Part shown: piece by piece, positions 22,000 to 33,897 of the stretch
Position numbering within the stretch: position 1 is the first letter of the stretch
Layout of the letters: every line of letters begins with the position of its first letter
Source of the DNA: Cornus controversa
Taxonomy: Eukaryota; Streptophyta; Magnoliopsida; Cornales; Cornaceae
Direction of reading: 5' to 3'
NCBI GenBank assembly: GCA_026545225.1
Contig: CM048850.1
Location: forward strand, 24,726,297-24,790,296
DNA: 64,000 nt
Translations under genes and position numbers: made by a program
The notes under the pieces: generated by a model
What the model saw: only the letters and a program-made list of their open reading frames with translations
Told to the model about the DNA's origin: nothing
Database searches by the model: none

Positions 22000-24900
22000 T
22001 GGAGCTCGAGAGAGAACTCCAATCTTAGATTTGAGATCAAGAAAACAAGCACGTGGAAGAGGCTTGGTGAGGGCATCAGTAAGTTGGTTTGCTGAGGACA
22101 CATGAACAACACGAAGGATGCCATTTTGGACTTGGTCCCAAATGAAGTGAAAATCAATTGCGACATGTTTCATTCTGGAGTGAAACACGGGATTGGAACA
22201 GAGCTGAGTTGCACCAACATTGTCATAGTAGATAATTGGACAACAAGGTAGCTATATGCCAAGATTAGTAAGAAGATAACAGAGCCAGTTGAGTTCTGCT
22301 GCTGCATTCGCCATTGATCTGTATTCAGCTTCAGTAGACGATCTAACAACAGTTTTATGTTTCTTAGAGCTCCAGGAGACAGGAATGTAACCAAGGAAGA
22401 TGACATAGGCACTGGTGGAAGAAAAATCATCCTTGTCCCCTGCCCAGTTTGCATCGGAATAGGCTTGTAAGTTCAGTGGTAGGTCACGATGAAGATGATC
22501 TGAAATGCATGAAGATGCAATGGTGATTGACGATGTATTTGTAGGCCTTCATTTATAGTTCCACAAAGATACTGTAGTAGACGTTTAACAAAAGTCCAGT
22601 GGTCGGTTGTTGGCATGTGCATATACTGAGAGAGTTTGTTAACAACAAAAGCAATGTCAAATCTTGTAATCAGGAGATATTGGAGGCTGCCAACAATGGT
22701 TTGGTACTCTGTGGGATCAGTCAAGGGGGTGCCCGATTTTAACATCAGGGGTGGGCTTGTCGTAATGGGAGTGAGCACGGGTTTGACTTCAGTCATATTA
22801 GTTCGACCTAATATATCCAAAATGTATCGCCTTTGAGAGAGTAAGATACCATGTTGATTTGGTATTACTTCCACACCCTAGAAATCTGTTAACTGACTGA
22901 GGTCTTTGATTGAAAATTGATTAGTAAGAGCACTAAAAAAAGAGTCAACCAGTTGAGTATTGTCACTAGTGATGATTAAATCATCCACATAAACAAGGAG
23001 GTAAATAACATGACCAACAGTAGTGAGAACAAACAGAGATGTATCAGCATGAGAATTTTTGAATCCTAACCAAAGAAAAAAAGTGCAAAGTTCATGATAC
23101 CATGCGCGAGGTGCTTGCTTGAGACCATAGATTGTCTTTCGAAGTCTGTGGACAGAGGATGGATGATCTTGATCAACAAAGCCAGGTGGTTGTTACATAA
23201 AACATTTTCGGAGAGGTGTCCTTGAAGAAATGCATTGTTGACATCAAGTTGCCGTAAGGTCTAACTCCAAGAGACAGCAAGGATGAGAACAACCCGCACT
23301 ATTGTTGGTTTGATAACAGGACTGAAAATGTCTAGATAATCAACTTCTGGGCATTGATGAAAGCCCTTTATAACCAAACGTGCCTTGAACCTATCAATAG
23401 AGCCATTAAAGTTATGTTTAATACGAAAAATTCATTTACATCCCACTATATTATGGTTGAAAGTAGGAGGTACAAAGTCCCATGTGCCATTTCGAACTAA
23501 AGCATCACACTCAACAGACATGGCTTGATGCCATTTAGGATCAATAAGTACTTTAGTCACTAATGTTGGTTCAAGTTCATTGAATTTGGCGAGTTAGGTA
23601 TTAAGATTCAGTTTCTTGATGGGTTTATGAATGTGGTTCTTAGCGCGTGTGGTCATAGAATGAATTGGAATGGGATTAGGTTCGGTTGGTTTAGGTTGTG
23701 GTGATGTTGGGTCGGTTATGGATGGGGTAGGAGTGGGTGAAGATGGCAGGTGTGTTGCGACTGTTTGGGTGTCTGGAGTTGGGTTGGAGGATGGAATAGG
23801 CATGGAAGATGGTGTTGAAGCTTCACATAGGGAGTGCTAATGGATGACAACTTCAGATGGCATTGTGAGTGGTGACTGGGGATTAGGTGACACAACCCGA
23901 ATAGGTGGAGGTATCCAGGTGGTAATGGGGCTGGGTTGAGGACAGGGGGATTTGGGATTTACAAGACAATGAGGCATATAAAAATTTAGACTCAACGAAT
24001 TTGACATGCCTAGAGACATATATTTTTGAGTTTGATGGATCTAGACAGTAGTAGGCACTTTGAGTGAGAGAGTAGCCAAGAAAAACACAAGGCTTGGACC
24101 TTGACTCTAGCTTGTGTGATGTGTAAAGCTTGAGCCAATGATAGCATAAGCAGCCTAAGATTTTTAATTTAGAGTAATTGGTGTAGTTTGAAATATTTTT
24201 TGGAAAGGTGAGAGAGGTTTAAGGTGGGTGTGGGCAATCAATTTATGAGATATACGACTGTGGCAAATGCATAAGGCCAGTAGGAAAGGGGTAAAGAAGC
24301 ATGGGTGAGTAATGCAAGGCCTATTTCAACTATACGAAGATGCATTCTTTCAGAGTATCCATTGTGTTCAGGTGTATGGGGTGGAGTGGTTAGATGCGAG
24401 ATACTAGAGGTGGAGAGGAAATTAGCTAGGGCGATGTACTCACCACCATTGTCTGAGCAGAGAGTTTTAATGGGTTAATGAAAGTGATTTTCTGTAATAG
24501 CTTTGAATCTGATAAAAACTTCTTTGACTTCGAATTTGTGTTTGAGTGGACAAAATCAAATGTACTTAGTGAAATGATCAATGAAGATTACATAGTATTT
24601 AAACTCATTAGTTGACAAAATTAAAGAGGTACACACATCTGAAAATATGATTTCAAAAGGTTCAGTAGAGAGAGTGGTAGAGTTGGAAAATGACAATTTG
24701 TGGCTTTTATTGTAGAGACAAGCATTATATGAAAAATCATGAGATAATGAAGAAGATAATCCTAAATGATTGCTAGAAACAATGTGTTTTAGAATTGGAA
24801 AAGCAGGGTGTCCTAGTCTATGATGCCAGTCTAAGGAAGTGGTCTTTATTGTAGAAAAAATAATCAAAGGAGAGGATGTTGGCCACTCATAAACACTATC

Positions 24901-25166
24901 TTTAGTTTATCCTCTTAGCAACGTTGCCCCTGTGCGAAGTCCTTTCAACAAAAAAAAATTGGTAAGAACTCTATAGAAACTTTGTTAGAGTTGCAAAACT
25001 GAGATATAGAGATTAGATTCTTTTGCATAGAGGGTATACAGAGAACATTGTCTAATGTAAATGTATTGTGAGGAGTTGGGAGAGAAGTGGAACCGGTGTG
25101 AGTGATAGGAAAATTGGAGCCATCTCCGATCATGATATCATCATTGCTTATGTATGGGGTATGCAA
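22000..25166 (-). pseudogene. pol region of the inner copia element
   Basis: Recognisable blocks are GDGSNFPITHTGS (protease to integrase), LDWHHRLGHPAFPILKHI (GAG pre-integrase), a linker rich in Pro, Thr and Ser, SQRRYILDILGRTNMTEVKP and TEYQTIVGSLQYL (late reverse transcriptase), and SSANQLTDALTKPLPR (RNase H end). It is a retroelement polyprotein in fossil state, not a host gene. Confidence 0.85.
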
Positions 25167-25199
25167 TGAGAGGTTACTTAGATAATAATTGACATGGTG

Positions 25200-26130
25200 A
25201 GATGTACCACTATCTAGAAGCCATGATGGAGTGGTGGAAGGATTGGTGGCAAGATAGGCTTGTGGTTGCCATGGAGAGCTGGCTGGAGATGTGTTGGATA
25301 TGGGAAACGTCTAGACTGGGACTAGGTGAAAAGAAGGGCACCACTTGGCAGTGTGGCCCTAGAGTCTGCAGATCTGACAGTGACCAATATATGGTGTGGG
25401 TGGAGGTCGGGGGCCTTGTGGAAAGGAGGAACCTGCATTGGTAGCAACAGGGGGACGATGGGTAGAGGGGTAGGGAAGAGATGCTTCAAAGTTTAAAAGT
25501 TTTTCATAGATTTCTTCAAAGATAATAAAGTTGTCTCGTGCTTGGACAGCATGAAATAATTCTTTGTAATCATCACTGAGACCATCAAGAATTTTATTTG
25601 TGATTTCTTCTTCCTTAATTGGGGCTAAAAAAGAGCAAGATCATCTGCTTTGGTTTTGATGGTTTGCATAAATTCAGTGATGGTGAGAGATCCTTTGATG
25701 GTATTTTTGAGTTAATTTTTTATTTGTTTGATGTGGTCACGAGAGGGTTTGGCATAGGTATTGGCTAGGATGGTCCAGGCTTGTCTAGAGGTCTTGGCTT
25801 GAGCTATCAATGGAATGATTGTTGGTGAGATGGAGCCAATGACTGCATTAAGGATCAATTGATCCTGACGAGTCTAGAGAACATAGTTGGAATTTTGTCT
25901 AAAGGTATTTGATTGTGTAATGGTGGCTGGCAGGCATGGGTTGGAGCCATCAATATAGCCAAAAAGGTCATAGCCAATAAAGAGAGTTTGGAACTGGAGT
26001 TTTCAGGAAAGGTCGTAATTGGTGGAGGTTAGTTTGAGAGGAGTTTGTGCAGCAACATTAATGCTGACAAGAGTCTGGTTTGGTTCATTGGTATTGAGAA
26101 TGGTTCGACTAGTGGTTTCGGTGGCCATGA
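25200..26130 (-). pseudogene. gag region of the inner copia element
   Basis: The minus strand begins with MATETTSRTILNTNEP near 26129 and continues with copia gag-type words such as LFGYIDGSNPCLP and YVLWTRQDQLILNAVIGSIS. It precedes the protease block, in the expected order. Fossil state. Confidence 0.75.
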
Positions 26131-26486
26131 GTTAAAGAACAGAGAAGATAAGTTGAGGAAAAGGAAAAATTTTTTTTGATCAGTTTACAACTCTGATACC
26201 ATATCAGATAAATGTTGAGAAGATTATTTTTCTATTAACATTAACAATAGTTAAATACAAAAATGAGATAACAACTCTTTGGTTGAGATGCTACAATATA
26301 GTGTAGTTTGGAAACTAATTCCTAAAACTAAGGAACAACAAGTTTGAATGAGATCTGATATTGAATAAGTTAGTGGTTGTTACAACACGTCATGACAATC
26401 CTATAATACAGAGTCATTATAGTTTCCTAACTGAGTTGGGCTCACCCATGGGCGCTCTGATTTCGATCCAAATCCAAAGTCTAACA

Positions 26487-27826
26487 TTTCCCACTTGCAT
26501 ATGGTGTGCACGATACTACCATATCTCTTTCTCAAATGCCCAATTACTGAGACAATTCATATAAGCTAATGGATCATGTAACCGTCAAGAACACCTGCAT
26601 GTGGGAGCTTTAAACTAGCAGCTATAAAGAAGCAGTATAGAGTCTATCAACCCTCAAATATAATAAATAGTGTCTCGATATACCCCAAATCCATCTAGTC
26701 ACATCTGTTCAAGTATCTCTAATCCCTCAAAGAGCTATGCTTAATCGTCCGAGACTAGCAATATACCAACACTTATATTGCAACTCCCACGAGACAACAT
26801 AAGTTGGCCATAGTGAATATAAAGCACAGATATGGCTCAAACAATCTTCCCTTTGCCCTCATGCCCCTTAGCTCAGAGCTAACTGCTTTTCCAACAATGT
26901 CTCTTAAGGTCGAATCATACATGACTGCAAGCAACATGCTAAAGTAGTTGTGCATCAACTCTTTAGCTTATGACATAGCCAAAGGTAACAAAGGTTACAA
27001 GGTTCCAAAGTTGTGGAAGTAGGGATCCATTCACTCACCTTTATAAATGGTCACCAAGCACAAGTAGTATGAAATACATGCTAGAGTGGAGTAACTTTTT
27101 CAAAGAATGTATATCACAAACTCTAACATTGTATATATCTTAGTATAGTTGTTATGCAAGTGCCTAATCCAAGTTTTTTATTTACTTGCTTTTCAAAGTA
27201 CCAAAATTAAGATCTCGCATTTGGCTTTCAATACAGGTAAAATAAATAATGGGTATATCCATTACCAGTCTCTATCAACAGACCTCATCTTCGCTCTAAC
27301 CAAGGCGATATTATAACTAAAATGTCTCATCTTTGTTCACTATCATAAATGCCAAAGTACTATGACTAAAGCGTCTCATCTTTGTTTGCTATCACAAATA
27401 CCAAAGAAGTATGACTAAAGTGTCTCATCTTTGCTCGCTATCACAAGTGTCAAAGCACTATGATTAAAGCGTGTCATCTTTCCTAGCTATCACAAATGCC
27501 AAAGGTGATTACTCATGTGAGTGAAACAATCAAAACCTGCTAACATACTTCCTGTCAAATATGTATATGTGTGTGTTATCTCACATGTTATGTTTATAAC
27601 ATAATTTAGCAATGAAACAATTATCAAAATGAACATACACATTAATAACATAAATATCCCAAAGTCATCATAAAAAGGTGATCAACTGGTACTCAAAAAT
27701 ACATCAATCACAATCTACATAGCCCTAAAGCTCTAAAATAAGTCATATCAACATCTCTAGCAATAGGCTCAGTCAATGAGTCTGCAACCATGCAACTTGT
27801 AGAATGTGCATCAAGATCATTTGATT
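26487..27826 (-). other. 3' non-coding part of the outer copia element
   Basis: Lies between the RNase H block (27827-28030) and the downstream LTR. It holds a 49-bp tandem repeat (27312-27505) and a short purine-rich stretch next to the LTR that could be the polypurine tract. No domain was recognised. Confidence 0.55.
27312..27505. repeat. 49-bp minisatellite, four units
   Basis: Four head-to-tail units of about 49 bp, each with the words actaaagYgtctcatcttt, gctatcaca and ccaaag. They start near 27312, 27361, 27410 and 27459 and differ at several positions. It lies in the 3' non-coding part of the outer copia element. Confidence 0.85.
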
Positions 27827-28030
27827 CTACACAACAATATCTCTGATGAAGTTGTACCTCGCATCTATGTGTTGAGTTTGACAATGGTATTTAGGATCCT
27901 TAGTATAAGCAAGTGCAACCATGTTGTCACAATGGATTGTCACATGATCATTATAATGTGTGACAACTCCAAGATGCTTAAAGAACTTTCTCAACCAAAC
28001 AACTTCCTGCATGACAATTGAGCAAGTCAC
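27827..28030 (-). pseudogene. RNase H block of the outer copia element
   Basis: MQEVVWLRKFFKHLGV, IHCDNMVALAYTKDPKYHC and RTQHID-like QTQHIDARYNFIRDIV are classic copia RNase H words. The rest of pol resumes beyond the gypsy insertion at 35777. Fossil state. Confidence 0.85.
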
Positions 28031-28038
28031 TAACTCTA

Positions 28039-28064
28039 TGTGATAACCTGTATTTTTTATTTTA

Positions 28065-28095
<31 letters not shown>

Positions 28096-30894
28096 TATTT
28101 ACATAAATAGATTCAAAATGTAGATATATGTATTTATGCATACATGTATATACCAAACATGGGGGTAAAATAAATGATCTAACAATAACTATGGAAAGTG
28201 GGACAGTAGAAATAATAAAGGACTTTAATAGGGATATGATCTACTGACTTCTCAATGGGCAAAACAGATACTCTTGTGTTATATAAGGGAAATTATTTGA
28301 TGTTAAATGTAGAAGTAAATGTGACTTCTTAGTGGCTCCTGTCAGTTAAGGAAATTAGTATAAAAAAATACAATGTACATTCATTACAGGAAGTTGATAG
28401 TATATTGGATAAATGAGTTTAACAAGGCATCATTTTCGGCAGAGGCAAAAAGAAGGAATTTTGGGTGACTAAGGTAGGAAAATTTACTATAGATCTATAT
28501 ATGCAGGTAGATAGAAGTAAATTAAAAATTTTCATGTTCAAGTAATCTATTTCTTTATTTGAATTTATTTTACAGAATGTTAGGGTGCAAGGTTATATGA
28601 ATTTCTTTATGCAAATGTGATGGTTCGAAAGCCCATGGGTATGTTTGCCCGTGTTTTAATGTCAAAAGGATTTGTAGGGGCTTTAGTGTCATTTTATAGC
28701 AAATGCATGTACTAGCTCTCATTTTATCATTTAATTAATTGCATTACTCTATTATATTTTTTTATATATTTTGCACTAACTTAGTTGCAGGGGTAAGTTG
28801 GTAAAAGTCTAAAAGAATGGCGTTTTGGAAATTCTCTCTAGGGCAACAAAGTGTAGGGGTAGTTTTGTAAATAAATGGAGCTAGGGTTTCATCATTTCAA
28901 AAACATTTGTGGCTCAGATGGTTAAAGTGTGATCCAGCGGCTGAAGAGCAGATGTAGGTTTCTAATTGAGATGGTATATAAAGATAAAAAAAGAATGAAA
29001 GAGCATCGGACAAGAGAGAAAGAGAGCATGTGTGGCCGAAAAGAAATAAGAAGATACATATAGAGAGAGATAAAAAAAAATGAATGAAGTGAGATGGCGA
29101 GAAAGGAGCTCTGAAAGAGGGATAGAGTGATGAAGAGAGAAATCGTGATAGAGAGGGTGTGTGTGTGTGAGCTCGGAGCTGTAACATAGTGTACCTTGTC
29201 CGTGTCTTCTCTGATCTGAATCTTTGTCTTCTCCGATCTAAATCTTTGTCTTCTTTGATCTGAACCTTTGTGTTCCCCGATCTGAATATATTAGAAAGCT
29301 CACGCTGATTTATAGAGTCCCTTCCGTTTAATCAACTCGTTGTTTACACAAATTTTCTCTGATGTCCAATCAAATTGAAGGTTCAGCTGCTGTGTTGAAT
29401 TTACAACTTCCATGAAGTCATCTTCAACCCATTTTAGCTACTGCTCAAGTATTTCTCTATTATTTATGAGTGTTAGTTGAGTTCTCATAAACCAAATTCA
29501 AGTATAAATTGATGTTGCTACAGACTCTCACATACGGACACATATGCACAGAGGCACTAAAATATTTTTATTAATTACATGAATCATATCTTGATTGAGC
29601 TTATTGTGGGTTTGTTATAGTTTCCCCAAATCTGAAAGTCTTATTGTTGAAATTGTGTATTCTGTGTTTTGAAGATTTTAAGAATTATGCTACTGAAAAA
29701 ATCTGTTTAGCTAAAAGCTTTATTACTGAAATTTTGTATTCTCAGTTTTGAGGAGTTGAAAATTTATGTTGCTGAAAAATCTATTTGAGTACATGTTGAT
29801 ATAAAACTCTGCTTCAAAAGTTACTAAATGATGCTTGAATCTGAAATCTGCTGTTCGAATATCTCTATGTTGATGAATTGAGTTTTGGTGTCCATAAAAT
29901 TAGATTGCTATACTCAGGTCGTGCTGTCCATAAATCATAATGCTATATGCTGTTGCTGGAAATTTCGTTTGCTGATTGTATATTTGGTTGTTCACATACT
30001 TGATTACTCATTTGTGAGACTCTTATAATGCTAACTTTTAAAATTCTAAATTGGTGAATTTCTATTATTAAGTTGTGTTAGGAATTAAGAACATGTATCA
30101 AAATAAGTAATTTCCAGAACAGTTGTTTTAAACTGAATTTACCAAGACTGATGGTTACTCAAGAAGATGAGGACGAGATTCTTTGAAAGAGTTGATTTCT
30201 ACAAGACCGTTGCAGCTACACTCTAGGGTGTACTAAGTGAAGACCTATCTTAGAAGAAGTTCAAGTGTCATGATCTGCCAAGAAGACTAATGACCGAGTC
30301 TTTATCAATCTAGACCTTCAAGACTAACTATCAGAGTTTGAAGATTTGAAGACCAACATACAAAGCTTGAAGACTTTGCCGCTGCTCAAAACATTGAACT
30401 GACTCCATTATCACTATGTATAGTCCAAGTATTGGGATACTTTGGATAGGGGGAGTGTGAGTGATTGTGGTAAAATTGAGGTGAGATAGATTGGGCTTTG
30501 AAAAGCCTAAGTTCGGATTGAGAGCGAAAAAATTATTGTGAGATTTGGTGGGAGTGGTTTAGGCTTAGGGAGGCTGTGAACTGGGTGAGTGCTAGAGCGA
30601 ACTATGTTGTGAGTTGGATGAGTGAGAGAGTGATTGAGAGAATTTCTGTACTATCCTGTCAGACATAGTGGGGCTCAGTTTGAAAAGGTTTTTTTCCTTA
30701 ACTTGGGGTTTCCTCTATAAATCTGTGTGTCCATCAAATTGTGTGATTGCATGTGCCAGCCAAACTTGCAATATTAGAAAGAAAAATCGAAGAACCTATT
30801 CACCCCCTCCCCTTCTAGGTTCATTAAAATGTTTTATTTAATATTTGGAAGTAAAATATGTATAGGAATATATATAGGATGCAAGGTCAATTTT

Positions 30895-30933
<39 letters not shown>

Positions 30934-31450
30934 TATGTTGCGTCAGTATATAAACTGTGTACAGAGAAATAATATGGTAAGTAGATGGATTAACTATTGC
31001 TTGAGGCAACCATGATTTCATTGGTCAATAGGTCATGTTCTTGTTTGGTTGTTAAATTAGTCAAATATTTTCCTTAAATATTTTAATATTCCTACTTGAT
31101 CGGGTATACATGTTTGGTTTTATTAATATTTCTAAGGAAATTATGAATTGAAAAAGTGTTGGTACATGATTTATGAATGGTACAAGAAGTACCTTGATGT
31201 GTGTGCTTATACATGTATAGATGGTTGAAAATAGACAGGGTCTATAATCCTTTTGGTTGAAAGACCGAAAACTGTTTCAAAACCTTAGTTGGGGGTCAGC
31301 GGTCTGCCGAAAGAATGACTAAAAATTAGCTGCTGTGTGAGGTATACATGTCGGGATCTTTAATTTTGTCAAAAATGTTTATGATTGAATTGGTTATGTT
31401 ATCTGTTCTTATTTTGATTACTTGTATTTATTTTAGTAAACAGCTAATAC
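28039..31450 (+). repeat. Upstream LTR copy of the gypsy element, containing an insertion
   Basis: 28039-28617 and 30832-31450 match the 3' LTR (33898-35771) in order, for example aaggactttaatagggatat, ggtgcaaggttatatg, ggatgcaaggtcaattttta and cctttggttgaaag-type blocks. The two parts are separated by the 28618-30826 insertion. The LTR carries its own TA runs. Confidence 0.8.
28618..30826 (+). mobile_element. 2.2-kb LTR-like insertion in the gypsy LTR (fossil)
   Basis: Flanked by the exact 5-mer aaatg (28613-28617, 30827-30831) and absent from the other LTR of the gypsy element. It starts tgatgg and ends in a block containing aacctattcaccccctccc, the kind of sequence often found at the end of long copia (SIRE/Maximus-like) LTRs just before the primer site. 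No pol domain is inside, so a solo LTR is the simplest reading. Lineage is inferred. Confidence 0.6.
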
Positions 31451-31479
31451 CAAAATTTCGTTGGTTATGTTATCTGTTT

Positions 31480-33890
31480 TTCGAGTTTCTGGTAATGCCC
31501 CTCAAGTTAACCAATGCTCTTGCGACTTTTATAAATCTGCTGAATAAAATATTTTGATCTTATTTGGATCAATTTGTGGTAGTTTTCATAGATGATATCT
31601 TAATCTATTCTCGGTCTAAGAAGGAGCATGAACAATACCTATGCATTACTCTCTAGACTCTACGATAGCATCAACTGTATGCCAAGATGAGTAAATACGA
31701 GTTTTAGTTAATCGAGGTGAAGTTCTAGGGCATGTAATTTCTCATAAAGAGATCTCCGTTGATCCATCAAAAGTGGAGGTAATTTTAAATTGGAAAAGAC
31801 CGAAAAATGCCTCTGAGGTTCGTAGTTTCCTTAGATTAGCTGGGTATTACCGGAGATTTATTAAGAGTTTCTCTTAATTAGCATCCCCTATGACAAAACT
31901 GATGTGAAAGGGGATTAAATTTAAATGGAATGAAGAGTGTGAATATACTTTCTTAGAATTAAAGAAAAGATTGACTTATGTTCTAGTCTTAGTTATTTCA
32001 GAGTGTGGAGTAAGGTACATGGTGTACACAGACGCATCTTTGCAAGGGTTGGGGTGTGTCTTGATGCAACTAGCTGAGTAGTGGCGAATTATCCACTTAT
32101 GAATTGGAATTAGTAGCTGTTTATTTTTCCTTGAAGATGTGGCGTTATTACCTATATGGCGAGAGGTTTGAATTTTTTTCAGACCATAAAAGTCTAAAAT
32201 ATCTCTTTAAATAGAAAGAAATGAATCAAATGCAACGTTGTTGGATGGATTCATTATCACCTAGGAAAAGCGAATGTTGTAACTGACACCTTGGGTAGGA
32301 AGTCTCATGGGTCACTTGCCAATGTTACTATTCGAGAATGGAAGATGTTAGAGTCTATTGGAGATCATAATTTGCAAGCTGCAGATCAAAGAGAACAACT
32401 TTATCTTTATAGTTTTGTAATATAACTAATTTTGGTGCAAAACATAATAGAAGCGCGAATAACGAAACTAAAATGTTCCAAACTAGTTTGGATAATAGAG
32501 ACGGAGTAGAAGGATGGTCAGTTGATAAAGATAGAGGTTTGATGTACTTAGAAAGCTTATTTGTTCCAAGGATCAAGGAATTAAGGGAGGAGACCTTTCT
32601 AGAAGCTCACCATTCTAGATTTTCAATCCATCATAAAGGTAAAAAGATGTATCAGGATTTGTGACGCCAATTTTAATGGAGTGGTATGAAGAAAGACATA
32701 GCCCAATTGTCAAAGTGCCTCACATGTCAATAGGTGAAAGCTAAACATCAAAAGCCGACAGGTTTACTTCAGCTTTTACCTATAACGGAATGAAAATGGA
32801 AATTTATTATGGATTTCGTGACGGGACTACCCAAGACTCCGAAGGGTCATGGTGCTATTTGGGTCATTTTGGATCAATTGACTAAGTTAGCATATTTCCT
32901 ACCAATTTGAGTCACAAATTCAATAGATGCTCTTAGTAAAATTTATATTAAGGAGATAGTAAAATTGTATGACATTCCGTTGTAATTTGTGTTAGATTGG
33001 GATCCCAGATTCACTTCCCAATTTTGGTAGAGCTTACACAGTGAAATAGGGACACAATTGAACTTCAACATAACTTATCACCCTTAAACAGACGAGTAAT
33101 CTGAGAGATCTATATAGATTTTGAAAAATATATTAAGAGCTTGTGTGATAGATTTTTGTGGTAGCTGGGAGGATCACTTGCCTTTCATGAAATTTTTGTA
33201 TAACAATAGCTACCAATTGAGCATAAGAATGGCTCTATACGAAACACTTTATGGTAGGCTATGTAGATCACCTATATGTTGGGCAGAGGTTAGTGAGACC
33301 ACACTGTTGGGTCCTGATTTAGTTCAGGAAACAATGGAGAAAATTAAAGTCATACGATAATGACTTTTAACTGCTCAGAGTCGACGTAAAAGTTATGTTG
33401 ATCAAAGGAGAAGACATTTGGAGTTCAATGGCAGTGATCATGAATTCCTTAAAGTTGCAGCATGGAAAATAATTAAATGGTTTGGTAAGACTGAAAATTT
33501 ATCTCCATGCTACATAGGTCCATTTGAAAGTTTGAGAAAGTGGGTGCAGTGGCTTATCAATTTGTTTTGCCACCACATCTCTCGGGTATTCATAATGTCT
33601 TTTATGTATTTATGTTGATAAAATATGAACCGAATTTGGCACACATTTTGGATTGGAAGGACCTTGATATTGAAAAAGATGTTTCTTATGAGGAATAACC
33701 TATGAAGATAATAGACAGAAAGAAACATGTTTTGCCCACTAAGACAATTCATTTGGTCAAAGTCTCGTGGCGACATAATGGGACGCAAGAAGCTATGTGG
33801 GAGTTGAATTCTGAAATTCGATATCCTAGTATTTTTGAAAAATCAAGGATGTATGTTTTCAAATTCGAGGACGAAATTTTATTTTAGGAG
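31480..33890 (+). pseudogene. pol blocks of the gypsy chromovirus
   Basis: In order: reverse transcriptase (LTNALATFINLLNKIF, then [12 protein letters not shown] near 31570-31600), RNase H (a YTDAS word near 32022), integrase ([14 protein letters not shown]-type sequence near 32810), and a chromodomain-like tail (IHLVKVSWRHNGTQEAMWEL, 33745-33810) ending KFEDEILF. The parts show family and orientation; the region is in fossil state. Confidence 0.85.
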
Positions 33891-33897
33891 GGTAGGT

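Larger units (their letters stand above)
21780..26397 (-). mobile_element. Inner Ty1/copia element with short LTRs (fossil)
   Basis: LTRs of about 196 bp lie at 26202-26397 (5') and 21780-21975 (3'). They begin tgtcatgacg and differ at about 11 positions counted by eye, near 6%. The PBS tggtatcagag, complementary to initiator methionine tRNA, is at 26191-26201. Minus-strand order: gag (about 26130-25200), protease region (25166-24945), integrase (24867 to about 24000), a proline-rich linker (24019-23594), reverse transcriptase (about 23580-22473) and RNase H (22454-22000), the order typical of copia. The gag style and short LTRs suggest the Ale/Retrofit lineage, an inference. Broken, with several breaks. 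It sits inside the outer copia LTR. Confidence 0.85.
21276..26486 (-). repeat. Downstream LTR of the outer copia element, containing another element
   Basis: Blocks aaaggataaacgaatcggttg, gcgtaatcctcaaa and gagagattttctaaac (21300-21700) and gggctcacccatggg (about 26448) match the upstream LTR at 41105-42060 in the same order. The copia element at 21780-26397 separates them. About 200 bases near 21347-21553 have no counterpart in the other LTR. Confidence 0.7.

Noticed and set aside
27312-27505. Regular repeats that might suggest a CRISPR array
   Set aside because: Units are head to tail without unique spacers, and the context is a plant retrotransposon.
28897-29187. 96-codon minus-strand frame rich in Ser and Leu
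   Set aside because: It is a translation of a GA-rich part of the LTR-like insertion, without coding character.
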